The notes: generated by a model from the sequence alone, not told the origin. Shown: positions 1 to 7,655, numbered from the stretch's first letter. The stretch: DNA of 64,000 bases from an uncultured Bacteroidales bacterium (GCA_902787555.1 CADAGO010000012.1:1-64000), one strand, 5' to 3'. Program-made: numbers and translations.

Positions 1-988
1 GAGCGGCAACACAGGTACTTCTAACGAGTATGCTCGCGGCAACTCTGAAATCTGGAACACCAACCCAATCGACATGTATCAGGTAATCAAGGGTCTGCCA
101 GCTGGTAAGTACGAAATCCGTGTTCGTGCCCTCTATCGTGATGCACGTAACGTACGTGACAACTCAAGCCAGAGCTGGACAAGCTATTGGACTGATGCTA
201 ACGGTGATGTAAACGCATGGGAGCGTCACTATGCAGAGCTCTATGCACGTACAGTCAACGGTAACGATACCATCGAATCTGCTGCATACGTGAAATCTAT
301 CTGCGACGGCAAGTTCACAAAACCTTCGTTCACCAAGTATTATCGCAATAACAGCAGCGACTTGGTTGAGGGCGACATGATTGTTGATGAAAACGGCAAC
401 GAAACTGGCGTATTTGCTACAGATACCATCTGGACTATTGCAGTTCCTGAGGATGACCTCTACGATGAAGAGACAGACGAACTTATCACCACATGGACAG
501 ACGAAGACGGTAAGGTTTATTCAGTAGTTGCCGACGGTCCAGACAACCGATACGCATTCAATGACGAGAACGGTGTTACTAAGTTTGCATGGCAGGTTGA
601 AAACACTTATCCATTCGATGAGCGTATCAAGACAAGCGAAGGCGTATTCTACTATCCTTCTTCAATGCTTGGTGCATACTACAGATTCGAACAGAGTCCT
701 GAGGCTTATTGCAACACCATCCAGATTGAAGTACCTGCAGGTTCAGACCTCCGTCTTGGCTTCCGCAAGAACACTTCAGTATCGGGTGACTGGGTAATCT
801 TCGACGACTTCCAGTTGTTCTACCTCGGTGGCGACCTTGACCAAAAGCCGGAAGTTCCAGAAAGCATCAACGAACTGGCTGCTAACAAGGCAAAAGCTCC
901 TGCTATCTACAACCTCGCTGGTCAGAGAATCAACGCTCTGCAGAAGGGTCTCAACATCGTAGGTGGAAAGAAGGTCTTGGTAAAATAA
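1..988 (+). CDS. C-terminal part of a secreted protein with type IX secretion tail (partial)
   Basis: The reading frame is open from base 2 to the stop at 986-988, so the true start lies before the window; the Met at 74 is internal. Function is unknown. The visible part is rich in Asp, Asn, Tyr and Thr, as in extracellular beta-rich proteins, and ends in the segment IYNLAGQRIN...GKKVLVK, which matches the C-terminal sorting signal of type IX secretion cargo common in Prevotella. The part just before it (YCNTIQIEVPAG...VIFDDFQLFYLG) resembles a carbohydrate-binding-like beta-sandwich, which is only an impression. Two other genes here (36941-38041, 38125-39009) end with nearly the same tail. 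Cell-surface or extracellular location is inferred from the tail. Confidence 0.8.
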   Translation, partial: SGNTGTSNEYARGNSEIWNTNPIDMYQVIKGLPAGKYEIRVRALYRDARNVRDNSSQSWTSYWTDANGDVNAWERHYAELYARTVNGNDTIESAAYVKSICDGKFTKPSFTKYYRNNSSDLVEGDMIVDENGNETGVFATDTIWTIAVPEDDLYDEETDELITTWTDEDGKVYSVVADGPDNRYAFNDENGVTKFAWQVENTYPFDERIKTSEGVFYYPSSMLGAYYRFEQSPEAYCNTIQIEVPAGSDLRLGFRKNTSVSGDWVIFDDFQLFYLGGDLDQKPEVPESINELAANKAKAPAIYNLAGQRINALQKGLNIVGGKKVLVK

Positions 989-1044
989 TATAGTCCTACA
1001 AGGCATATAGGTCGTATAAGACCTTTATGACCAATAGAAAGAAG

Positions 1045-1076
1045 GTGCCTGGAGCTTCAAGCTTCGGGCACTTTTT
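1045..1076 (+). terminator. Rho-independent terminator of the secreted-protein gene
   Basis: An 11-bp stem (1045-1055 with 1061-1071, two G-U wobbles) closes a TTCAA loop and is followed by TTTTT at 1072-1076. It lies between the upstream stop codon and xerD. An in-frame Met at 1027 would put this hairpin inside the xerD coding sequence, which argues for the later xerD start at 1090. Confidence 0.8.
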
Positions 1077-1089
1077 GAAAAAGCAGATA

Positions 1090-2007
1090 ATGACACAGAA
1101 AGATTTAGGAAAAATATTGAGAAGGTATTACCAGTACCTGAAATTAGAGAAGTCGTTTTCACAAAACACGATTGATGCCTACCAACGTGATCTGCTGAAA
1201 TTCTTCCGCTTCATCGAAGAAAAACAGAAGAATCCCTTAGAGGTTGAGTTGGAGGATTTCCACGAATTCTCGGCATTGTTGCACGATATAGGGATTCACC
1301 CCACATCACTCTATCGCATTTTAATGGGGGTTCGTAGTTTCTACAAATTCCTGGTGATGACCTGTGAATTGGACAATGACCCAACAGAATTGCTCGACTT
1401 GCCTCAAAAGCCGCAACACCTGCCCGATATCCTTTCTGTGGAAGAAATTGATACGATAGAGAATGCCATCGACCTATCGCAGTCGGAGGGGCAGCGCAAC
1501 AAAGCCATGATTGAGGTGATGTTCAGCTGTGGATTACGAGTCAGCGAACTCTGTAATTTGAAACTATCAGATTTATATCTCGATGAGGGATTTATTAAGG
1601 TAACGGGAAAAGGTTCAAAACAGCGCCTAGTACCTATTTCCTCGAAAGCTGTGAAAGAACTCAATCTGTATTTTGCTGACCGTTGCCATATCGCAGCAAA
1701 GGAAGGCTATGAGGACTATGTGTTCCTAAGCCAATTGCGCAAAAAGAATCTGTCGCGCATCATGGTGTTTCATGTAGTGAAGGAACTCGTAGAGAAGGCA
1801 GGCATCAAGAAGACAGTGAGTCCCCATACGTTCCGACATAGCTTTGCAACAAGCCTGTTAGAGGGAGGTGCCAACCTAAGAGCCATTCAGGCGATGCTGG
1901 GACATGAGTCGATTTCAACAACAGAAATCTATATGCATATCGATACCACCCATCTGCGTGAAGAGATACTTACCCATCACCCAAGATATCAAAAGAAAAA
2001 GGAATGA
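1090..2007 (+). CDS. xerD: Tyrosine recombinase XerD
   Basis: A 305-residue site-specific tyrosine recombinase, expected to act with XerC at dif to resolve chromosome dimers. The N-terminal SAM-like domain covers roughly residues 8-95 (YYQYLKLEKSFSQNTIDAYQRD). The catalytic domain shows the expected residues: Arg150 in GLRVSEL, His246 and Arg249 in HTFRHSFA, His272 in MLGHES and Tyr281 in TEIYMHI. Length is normal for XerC/D. The start at 1090 was preferred over a Met 21 codons earlier because that extension would translate the upstream terminator. Its stop overlaps the start of the DUF4250 gene by four bases (ATGA), so the two are probably translated together. A phage-type integrase is less likely: no att-like repeats or phage genes are nearby. 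Confidence 0.93.
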   Translation: MTQKDLGKILRRYYQYLKLEKSFSQNTIDAYQRDLLKFFRFIEEKQKNPLEVELEDFHEFSALLHDIGIHPTSLYRILMGVRSFYKFLVMTCELDNDPTELLDLPQKPQHLPDILSVEEIDTIENAIDLSQSEGQRNKAMIEVMFSCGLRVSELCNLKLSDLYLDEGFIKVTGKGSKQRLVPISSKAVKELNLYFADRCHIAAKEGYEDYVFLSQLRKKNLSRIMVFHVVKELVEKAGIKKTVSPHTFRHSFATSLLEGGANLRAIQAMLGHESISTTEIYMHIDTTHLREEILTHHPRYQKKKE

Positions 2008-2186
2008 CAACGCAACTACCCGAAGACCCCATAATGCTCATGAGTTTCGTGAATATGAAACTGCGTGATGACTATGATTCACTCCAAGCCCTATGCGATG
2101 ACTTGGATCTTGACGAGGCATGGCTAACTACCAAACTGGCCGATGCAGGTTTCGAATACAACCCGTCAGCCAATAAGTTCTGGTAA
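2004..2186 (+). CDS. DUF4250 domain small protein
   Basis: A 60-residue protein matching the DUF4250 family, recognisable from LPEDPIMLMSFVNMKLRD and the spacing to LDEAWLTTKLADAGFEYN. It has no signal peptide or membrane segment and is probably cytosolic. Function is unknown. It overlaps the xerD stop by four bases, which suggests translational coupling but not necessarily a shared function. The length equals that of the usual family member. Confidence 0.85.
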   Translation: MTTQLPEDPIMLMSFVNMKLRDDYDSLQALCDDLDLDEAWLTTKLADAGFEYNPSANKFW

Positions 2187-2200
2187 AGTTTTTGGGGAAG

Positions 2201-2274
2201 TGGAGCATGCGAGACTCGAACTCGCCACCTCTTGACTGCCAGTCAAACGCTCTAGCCGGATGAGCTAATGCCCC
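2201..2274 (-). tRNA. tRNA-Ala (GGC)
   Basis: A cloverleaf folds on the minus strand: acceptor stem GGGGCAT with ATGCTCC, anticodon stem TTTGA with TCAAG, loop CTGGCAG giving anticodon GGC, and T-arm GCGAG-TTCGAGT-CTCGC. The third acceptor pair is G-U, the hallmark identity element for alanyl-tRNA synthetase. CCA is not encoded. It lies downstream of rpsO on the same strand with no promoter of its own that I can see, so it may share the rpsO transcript. Confidence 0.95.
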
Positions 2275-2312
2275 GTTTGGTGTTTTGTTTAGAATTTAAG
2301 GTTTTTAGAGTT

Positions 2313-2349
2313 AATAAGAGGATTTCCCGCAATGGGCAACCCTCTTATT
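2313..2349 (-). terminator. Hairpin downstream of rpsO
   Basis: A 9-bp perfect inverted repeat, AATAAGAGG at 2313-2321 and CCTCTTATT at 2341-2349, with a loop that can form a small inner stem. It begins about 20 bases after the rpsO stop. The T-run lies on the plus-strand side (2351-2355), so termination of the minus-strand transcript is uncertain; it may stabilise a 3' end or let readthrough reach tRNA-Ala. Confidence 0.5.
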
Positions 2350-2368
2350 CTTTTTCAGCCTCAACGTA

Positions 2369-2638
2369 TTACTTACGGAGACCAAGAGCCTTAACAATGG
2401 CGCGGTAGCGCTCAATGTCCTTGTTCTTGAGATAGTTCAGCAAACTGCGACGCTGACCTACAAGCTTAACAAGCGCTCTGTTTGTGCTATAATCTTTGTG
2501 ATTGGCCTTGACATGCTCGGTCAAACGGTCGATACGGTATGAAAATAAAGCTATCTGGCTCTCGCATGAACCAGTATCAGTATTAGACTTTCCGTACTGA
2601 CTAAAGATTTCTTGCTTCTTAGCTGAATCTAAGTACAT
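2369..2638 (-). CDS. rpsO: 30S ribosomal protein S15
   Basis: An 89-residue protein with the full S15 signature: the helical N-terminus (MYLDSAKKQEIFSQYG), the conserved TDTGSCESQIALFSYRI region, HKDYSTNRALVKLVGQRRS and the basic end. It binds 16S rRNA in the central domain and helps assemble the small-subunit platform. Length is exactly that of bacterial S15. A TAACTTTG promoter box sits about 50 bases upstream (2688-2695). It is monocistronic or followed only by tRNA-Ala. Confidence 0.98.
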   Translation of the reverse strand: MYLDSAKKQEIFSQYGKSNTDTGSCESQIALFSYRIDRLTEHVKANHKDYSTNRALVKLVGQRRSLLNYLKNKDIERYRAIVKALGLRK

Positions 2639-2687
2639 AAATGATAAATTTGTTTGTTAATGAATGATTTTTCGCATAAAGCGGATG

Positions 2688-2695
2688 CAAAGTTA
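2688..2695 (-). promoter_or_regulatory. rpsO promoter, -7 box
   Basis: TAACTTTG on the minus strand matches the Bacteroidetes -7 consensus TAnnTTTG; transcription should start about 6-7 bases further on, leaving a leader of roughly 45 bases before rpsO. Confidence 0.75.
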
Positions 2696-2787
2696 CGAAA
2701 AAGTTTAGAGTTGAGTGTCCTGAGTTGAGTGTTTTTTGTCTTTTGAGCCATTTTTTTTGCTATTTTCACCCTGATTGCTCTCAGACT

Positions 2788-3741
2788 CTACGCCGAATAG
2801 ACCAAATATGCGTAGTATGCAATCATACAAATGGTCAGCACAGCACCTTGCCATCTGCCGATTCTATGACGTTTACCAATTACACAGAATGCTGTAAGCA
2901 GAAGGATGCTTAAAAGCAGAATCTTGAAGTCGATAATGCCTATGTTCTTTGCTTCAATCGGATGAATAACAGAAGCGACACCCAGGATGAACATAATGTT
3001 GAAGATATTGCTACCCACCACATTGCCCATCGCCATATCTGTGTCACCCTTTCTAGCAGCTACTACTGAGGTAGCCAATTCAGGGAACGAAGTGCCAGCC
3101 GAAACGATAGTAAGGGCGATAACTGATTCGCTCACACCCAGCTCTGCTGCAATTCCAGCTGCACCATCCACAAACCAGTCGCCACCAAATACGAGGGCTA
3201 CTAAGCCTAATACAATCCACAGGATGGCTTTCCACATCGGCTTTGGCGCTTCTACGGGAGTTTCCTCAATGCGTTTGGAAGATTTGAGTGATGTATAAAT
3301 GGTAAATCCCATGTAGATGGCAAAGATGATAAGTAATGTGATACCTTCCATACGGGTCAATGTACCAATACCGTAGCAATAGTAAACCATCACAAACAGC
3401 GTGCAAGTTACCAGCACATTCACTGGTATATCCCGTAGCAGCAAGTCTTTTTTACAGACAATCGGGCAGAAAAGGGCTGTCACGCCCACAATAGCCAATG
3501 TATTGAACAGATTGCTACCCACCACGTTTCCCAATGCCATGTCGCTGCTGCCTTTCATGGCCGACACCGAACTGACCACCAATTCAGGCAGTGAAGTACC
3601 GAACGACACAATCGTCAGACCAATCAGCAACGTAGACACCTTGAACTTGCGTGCAATCGAAGAGGCGCCATCGGTCAGGAAATCAGCCCCTTTGACCACC
3701 AAAAACAATCCTACGAGAAACTTAACAATGAATAGCCACAT
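2788..3741 (-). CDS. Calcium/sodium antiporter (CaCA family, YrbG type)
   Basis: A 317-residue inner-membrane exchanger with about ten hydrophobic segments, expected to export Ca2+ in exchange for Na+ (or H+). The two inverted alpha repeats of the cation/Ca2+ exchanger superfamily are clear: GLTIVSFGTSLPELVVSSVS with GNVVGSNLFN in the first half, and ALTIVSAGTSFPELATSVVA with GNVVGSNIFN in the second. The acidic residue in each PEL motif coordinates the cation. I chose ATG 3741; an in-frame TTG at 3780 would add 13 mostly polar residues and is less likely. The gene has its own promoter box (3801-3808) and appears monocistronic. Confidence 0.9.
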   Translation of the reverse strand: MWLFIVKFLVGLFLVVKGADFLTDGASSIARKFKVSTLLIGLTIVSFGTSLPELVVSSVSAMKGSSDMALGNVVGSNLFNTLAIVGVTALFCPIVCKKDLLLRDIPVNVLVTCTLFVMVYYCYGIGTLTRMEGITLLIIFAIYMGFTIYTSLKSSKRIEETPVEAPKPMWKAILWIVLGLVALVFGGDWFVDGAAGIAAELGVSESVIALTIVSAGTSFPELATSVVAARKGDTDMAMGNVVGSNIFNIMFILGVASVIHPIEAKNIGIIDFKILLLSILLLTAFCVIGKRHRIGRWQGAVLTICMIAYYAYLVYSA

Positions 3742-3800
3742 ATCTTTTCTTTTTAGCTGTTTAACGGTTTGAATGCTCAACCGACTGACTTAATCCGCTG

Positions 3801-3808
3801 CAAAGGTA
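3801..3808 (-). promoter_or_regulatory. Antiporter gene promoter, -7 box
   Basis: TACCTTTG on the minus strand fits TAnnTTTG and lies about 60 bases before the chosen ATG. Confidence 0.65.
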
Positions 3809-3957
3809 CGAATAATAATTGGTTAAGCCAAACTGTTTCGCTTTTTTCCTCCGTAGTTATGAAAAATTTTTTCTCTAACTACTCCGCAAATCGTTTTTCA
3901 TTTTGACCAAATGACCTTGACTACTTTGAGCACTTGAAATTATGTAAGAAAAGAAGC

Positions 3958-3984
3958 AGGTCGGGAATTATGACTTCCCGACCT
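3958..3984 (-). terminator. Terminator of the GH51 gene
   Basis: A perfect 10-bp stem (AGGTCGGGAA 3958-3967 with TTCCCGACCT 3975-3984, loop TTATGAC) starts about 20 bases after the arabinofuranosidase stop and is followed on the minus strand by a T-rich stretch (GCTTCTTTTCTT). Confidence 0.8.
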
Positions 3985-4006
3985 ACTCCGTCTTATGTTC
4001 ATCAAA

Positions 4007-5989
4007 TCAGAGTTTGATGGTGAGCATCGTAAATGAATAAGGTGGAAGGTCAAGATTCATCTTCTTGCTGACCTTCACTGTTTCCTTGACAGGGGCAATG
4101 GGCTGCTGGTCGAAGTTGTTCTCGTCGGTTGGCTGACCTGAAAGGGTCGTCTTAGTAGCCTCAGGCTTCAACGTCTTGAAACGTGAGAGGTTGAGGGTAG
4201 CAGTCTTCTTGTCGGCTGTGTCGTTACAGATCTTGACAAAGAGTTGGTGTGTTATCACGTTGAGCACAACTGACTGACCATTGAGTTTCTCATCAGCATC
4301 CTTAATCGTGACACAGTCGCCATAGTAATACTGACCTGCCGACTGTCCAAACATCTGCTGCACATAGTAGCTGCAGGTGAGGAACGGACGCTCGTTGTCG
4401 AAGTAGATGAGGTCTGGATTCCAGTTGGTTGCGTTCTTGCGGGCAAACAAAGGTGCATAGGATGTCATGCATACCACATCACCATTACGTTCTACGTGTA
4501 ACAGGTAGAGTGCTTCAGCCAATGCATCCTGCAACTTCTTGTCCTTTGCTGCGTATTCGCCCAAGTAGACCTTGGTCTTGCGGTCGCGTGGATAGTTGTC
4601 ATACTGGCGTGAGTTGATAAAGTACTCTTTCTGCTCGTAGTAGTGCTCGTCCATGATAGGCATACCTGTCTCTTCAGCCAGTTTCCAACCTGCCTCATAG
4701 TCGCCGTTTCCTGGGTGTGAACCCGGACCTGCAGTACCTACGATAATGATTTCCGGGTGTGCCTTTGTCACCTTATTATATATATACTTGAAACGTTCGA
4801 TGAATTCGGGAGAGATTTTCTCTTCGTTACCTAGTCCAAGATACTTAAGCATGAATGGCTTTGGATGACCTGCATCGGCACGGATCTTTCCCCACTTGGT
4901 ATTCACGTCGCCATTTGCCCACTCAATGAGGTCAAGTGCTTCGTCAACCCACTCATCCATCTCGCTCATAGGTACGACATCCTGAGCCTGACCACGCATA
5001 CTCCAACCACCGTTGGCTCCCTGACAGCTGACACCGCAAGGAAGGATTGGAAGTGGCTCCATACCTAAGTCTTCGCAGAACTGGAAGTACTCGAAGTAGC
5101 CTAATCCGACTGACTGATGATAGCCCCAAGTGTTCTTCTGCTGCTTACGTGTTTCCTTAGGACCTACTGTCGTCTTCCAACGATAGGTGTTCCAGAATCC
5201 GTCGCCGCCACCATGAACCACACATCCACCTGGGAAACGCATGAAGCTAGGATGCAGGTCGGCTAGAGCCTGCGCGAGATCCTTGCGAAGTCCGTGACCT
5301 TTGTAGGTGTCTTCTGGCATCAACGATACCATATCAATATCCATATCGCCGACCGTCAGGCAGAGAACCTGCAGGGATGCGTTGTTGTTGTCGTCAAGGG
5401 CTGTAATCTGTGCCTCGAACTTCTTCCAACCGGTATTGTCAACCGTGAATTCGACCTCACCCAGCGATTTCAGTTGGTTCCATCCAGCAGAAGCTGTGAG
5501 TGCTACGCGTATCTTCTTCGCATCTCCCTTCACGTTGCGCATAAAGGCAGAGAAGTTGTATTTCTCACCTTTCTTGATGAGGATGCCATCGAATCCTCGG
5601 TTGGAAATACCGAATCCTGTCCAACCGTTGTAATCGTAATACTGATTTGCACGTTCTGTGTGCAGACGCATGTAGTTTGGGTTGTTGGGATGAATCGGGT
5701 TTGCCTGCATGGGTTGCATATAACCTGTAGAGTGACCTGGACGTTCCATGCGCCAAGCAGTACCTGGTCCCCATCCGTCGCGTTCAACAGGACTGAACTC
5801 GAACGAACCGTTCTGAATTAACTCTGCATACAGACCTCCATCGGCTGAAGAGCTGATGTCCTCGAAGAAGATTCCAATCAGTTCGTCGCTGATAGCTTTT
5901 CCGCCAGCTGGAGCTGTCATCCATTTTTGAGCCGAGAGGCTCATGGTTGAGGCAAGAAGTATTGCCCCAAGTGAAAGAATTCTTTTCAT
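4007..5989 (-). CDS. Secreted alpha-L-arabinofuranosidase, GH51
   Basis: A 660-residue glycoside hydrolase that removes terminal alpha-L-arabinofuranosyl groups from arabinan or arabinoxylan fragments by a retaining mechanism. Residues 1-20 form a cleavable signal peptide ending LSAQ. Roughly residues 130-220 look like a CBM4/9-type beta-sandwich (FSAFMRNVKG...VEFTVDNTGWKKF), followed by the TIM barrel. The acid/base is Glu389 in LGLGNEE and the nucleophile is Glu478 in YLGEYAA. The end (LNVITHQLFVKICN...PPYSFTMLTIKL) is the C-terminal beta-domain of the family. The gene stands alone with its own promoter and terminator, without SusC/D partners in the window. Periplasmic or surface location is inferred from the signal peptide; no type IX tail is present. 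Confidence 0.93.
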   Translation of the reverse strand: MKRILSLGAILLASTMSLSAQKWMTAPAGGKAISDELIGIFFEDISSSADGGLYAELIQNGSFEFSPVERDGWGPGTAWRMERPGHSTGYMQPMQANPIHPNNPNYMRLHTERANQYYDYNGWTGFGISNRGFDGILIKKGEKYNFSAFMRNVKGDAKKIRVALTASAGWNQLKSLGEVEFTVDNTGWKKFEAQITALDDNNNASLQVLCLTVGDMDIDMVSLMPEDTYKGHGLRKDLAQALADLHPSFMRFPGGCVVHGGGDGFWNTYRWKTTVGPKETRKQQKNTWGYHQSVGLGYFEYFQFCEDLGMEPLPILPCGVSCQGANGGWSMRGQAQDVVPMSEMDEWVDEALDLIEWANGDVNTKWGKIRADAGHPKPFMLKYLGLGNEEKISPEFIERFKYIYNKVTKAHPEIIIVGTAGPGSHPGNGDYEAGWKLAEETGMPIMDEHYYEQKEYFINSRQYDNYPRDRKTKVYLGEYAAKDKKLQDALAEALYLLHVERNGDVVCMTSYAPLFARKNATNWNPDLIYFDNERPFLTCSYYVQQMFGQSAGQYYYGDCVTIKDADEKLNGQSVVLNVITHQLFVKICNDTADKKTATLNLSRFKTLKPEATKTTLSGQPTDENNFDQQPIAPVKETVKVSKKMNLDLPPYSFTMLTIKL

Positions 5990-6088
5990 GTTTCTAAATT
6001 TGGTATTATAAAATAATGTGTCATCTCTGAAATGTTTGGCATATAGGGAAGAGTGTTTGAACCACTATCCGCTATCTCATTTTCTTTG

Positions 6089-6096
6089 CAAAGATA
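6089..6096 (-). promoter_or_regulatory. GH51 gene promoter, -7 box
   Basis: TATCTTTG on the minus strand matches TAnnTTTG and predicts a leader of about 95 bases before the arabinofuranosidase start. Confidence 0.65.
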
Positions 6097-6267
6097 AGAA
6101 ATAATTACCATTTATCATTACCTTTTCTGTATTTTTATCGAAAACTGACGGCAAACACTGTTTTTCACGTCCATTTCCCACCTTTTTACAGCCGTTTTTA
6201 GCGAAATGTATAAAACGCCTATTTTGCATCATTTTTCGCTGTTTTTCGTGTGTGTTCGACTACAATA

Positions 6268-6283
6268 ATTGATTTAAATCAAT
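6268..6283. promoter_or_regulatory. FNR/CRP-type palindrome
   Basis: ATTGATTTAAATCAAT is a perfect 16-bp palindrome containing TTGAT-N4-ATCAA, the textbook FNR box. It lies about 80 bases before the predicted start of the plus-strand transcript at 6357 and about 170 bases upstream of the GH51 promoter. The site sequence is certain; the regulator is inferred, as no Crp/Fnr gene lies in the window. Confidence 0.5.
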
Positions 6284-6342
6284 AAAATGCGATTTTTTGA
6301 ATAAAATGCATATAAATATTTTCCCGGTCCGGAAAAAGTCCG

Positions 6343-6350
6343 TAACTTTG
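6343..6350 (+). promoter_or_regulatory. Promoter -7 box of the candidate small RNA
   Basis: TAACTTTG followed by CATC matches the strongest form of the Bacteroidetes -7 box. No coding region follows within 300 bases on this strand. Confidence 0.7.
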
Positions 6351-6356
6351 CATCGT

Positions 6357-6586
6357 CAAAAGGAAAACAGAGGTTTTTCAGACACCAAAAAGAACGACAT
6401 AGGTTTTAGTTAAAGTATAAAGGTTTATTGTTAATAAGGATATCAATAGGTATTAAGTAAGGTAATTTTTTAGTAAGTATTAGTTATTGGTAAAAGATTG
6501 TAAAAAGGATTTGATTAGGTATTAATTTTAAGGTTAGTAATGACGAAGAGGTGCTAGTGATAGTCCCTCTTTTGTGTTTTTTATCG
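6357..6586 (+). ncRNA. Candidate C-depleted small RNA or orphan leader
   Basis: A region of about 230 nt is bounded by a good promoter box (6343-6350) and a terminator-like hairpin (6546-6571 plus T-rich tail to 6582). It has no convincing open frame. From 6399 to 6543 there are about 30 G but only one C (6444), so the transcript would be almost unable to form G-C pairs in that span. It contains related short repeats such as TAGGTATTAA near 6448 and 6516, and a five-codon mini-frame starting at 6540. It does not match an RNA family that I recognise. It could be an independent small RNA or a leader whose gene has been lost. Confidence 0.5.
6546..6582 (+). terminator. Hairpin ending the candidate small RNA
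   Basis: AAGAGG (6546-6551) pairs with CCTCTT (6566-6571); the loop contains CTA-GTGA-TAG, a short stem capped by a GNRA-type tetraloop. A broken T-run follows (6572-6582). Confidence 0.6.
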
Positions 6587-6622
6587 GTCCATCCCCTACT
6601 GTACCACACGAAACAAAGAAAG

Positions 6623-6668
6623 ACAAAAAGAAACCTGCTCTGCAAAAGCCAGAACAGGTTCTTTTTTG
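6623..6668. terminator. Bidirectional terminator between small RNA and outer-membrane gene
   Basis: AACCTGCTCTG at 6632-6642 pairs with CAGAACAGGTT at 6650-6660, flanked by an A-rich run on the left and TTTTTT on the right, so it can stop transcripts from both sides. Confidence 0.85.
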
Positions 6669-6685
6669 TACATTAACGATAATGG

Positions 6686-7156
6686 TTAGAACTTATAAGA
6701 AGCGCCTACACCAATGAGAGAACGATCCCAGAACTCGTTGCTACCTGTCTTATAGGTGAATTCCAGATTCAACTTGATTTTCTCAGTGATAGAGTATTCA
6801 GCACCTGCACCTACATTTGCTCCGAACTTAGATTCGCTGTCTCCGTAATCGGGACTTGCGCTCTGGAGTGATACTCCTGCAAATGGGTAAACTCCGAACT
6901 CACCAAAAGTGAATACATACTGAACATTCAGGTTAATGTCAAACTCTGTAACATGATCTTTCTTCAGGAAGTAGTTGAAAGAAGCTTCACCACGGATTTG
7001 ATCTGTGAAACCATACTGACCCTTCAGACCAATACCTGTGCTCTTTGGGTCATCAAGACCAAACTTAAAATTCACGCCGAGGCTCTTTCCGCCCTGCTGA
7101 GCAAACATTGCAGCACTGAACAACATAGCGCATGCTACCATTAAAAATTTTTTCAT
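6686..7156 (-). CDS. Small outer-membrane beta-barrel protein
   Basis: A 156-residue protein with a signal peptide (MKKFLMVACAMLFSAAMFAQ) followed by alternating hydrophobic/polar strands typical of an eight-stranded OmpA/OmpW-like barrel: for example FNYFLKKDHVTEFDINLNVQYVF split by short turns, then KLNLEFTYKTG and the last strand LIGVGASYKF. The terminal Phe is the usual signal for the outer-membrane assembly machine. No periplasmic OmpA domain is present. Role is unknown; small porin or structural protein are the usual guesses for the family. It has its own promoter (7210-7217) and ends at the bidirectional terminator at 6623-6668. Confidence 0.8.
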   Translation of the reverse strand: MKKFLMVACAMLFSAAMFAQQGGKSLGVNFKFGLDDPKSTGIGLKGQYGFTDQIRGEASFNYFLKKDHVTEFDINLNVQYVFTFGEFGVYPFAGVSLQSASPDYGDSESKFGANVGAGAEYSITEKIKLNLEFTYKTGSNEFWDRSLIGVGASYKF

Positions 7157-7209
7157 ACGTTTTTTGTTTAAGTAGTTAATAATCTTTGATTATACCAATC
7201 AATCAGTTG

Positions 7210-7217
7210 CAAATGTA
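7210..7217 (-). promoter_or_regulatory. Outer-membrane protein promoter, -7 box
   Basis: TACATTTG on the minus strand fits TAnnTTTG and lies 54 bases before the start codon. Confidence 0.65.
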
Positions 7218-7560
7218 ATACTTTGTTTTTAAACAACAATGAAATTTTGTCAAGAATTTCGTTTTTTACCACATAATTCAAAGAAAATGGCCGACTTTGC
7301 ACACCTTCATAAACAAAATGCAATTCTAACTTGTTCAAATGGTTTAACAGAGCAGGCCCTTCTGTCCTCATTTCAGTCGGCGATGCCGCCATCGCTTCCT
7401 CCTTCAGGAGGAGTGGTGCAGCCAACCCAACTTTTCAGTTCCGCCTTGGTACTGGGCTACTATCTTATGGAAAAAGGCCGAATTCAGGTTAACAAATTGA
7501 CAAGTCCACATCTGTCGCAGTTAGAAGGTCGCGCGAGGGGGCGATTCGCTGTAAATCCTG

Positions 7561-7626
7561 CAAGTATTAGTGCCGGCCGTTGCAGCTATTAAGTCCTGCG
7601 ATTTCTACTATTAATGCTCGCAATTT
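7561..7626. repeat. 22-bp periodic array, degenerate (TATTA type)
   Basis: Three consecutive 22-bp units start at 7561, 7583 and 7605. Each has C at unit position 1 and TATTA at positions 5-9 (absolute 7565, 7587, 7609). Units two and three agree at about 15 of 22 positions and both end in ATTT preceded by a GC-rich step. A fourth, poorer unit may lie just upstream. The period equals that of the palindrome arrays at 24448, 36667 and 39521. Confidence 0.5.
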
Positions 7627-7647
7627 CATCTCTTCCCTTTGACACTG

Positions 7648-7655
7648 CAAAGTTA
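7648..7655 (-). promoter_or_regulatory. Orphan promoter -7 box
   Basis: TAACTTTG followed by CAGTG on the minus strand is an excellent -7 box, but the next minus-strand gene is 490 bases away and has its own promoter at 7210. It may drive a non-coding transcript through 7160-7640 or be a remnant. Confidence 0.45.

Noticed and set aside
1090-2007. xerD as a mobile-element integrase next to tRNA-Ala
   Set aside because: A tyrosine recombinase beside a tRNA can mark an island, but the protein has XerD length and motifs, the neighbours are housekeeping genes, and no direct repeat of the tRNA end was found nearby.
7239-7592. 117-codon plus-strand frame and an 85-codon minus-strand frame (7168-7425)
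   Set aside because: Both cross repeats, lack recognisable domains and overlap each other; the interval is better described as non-coding.
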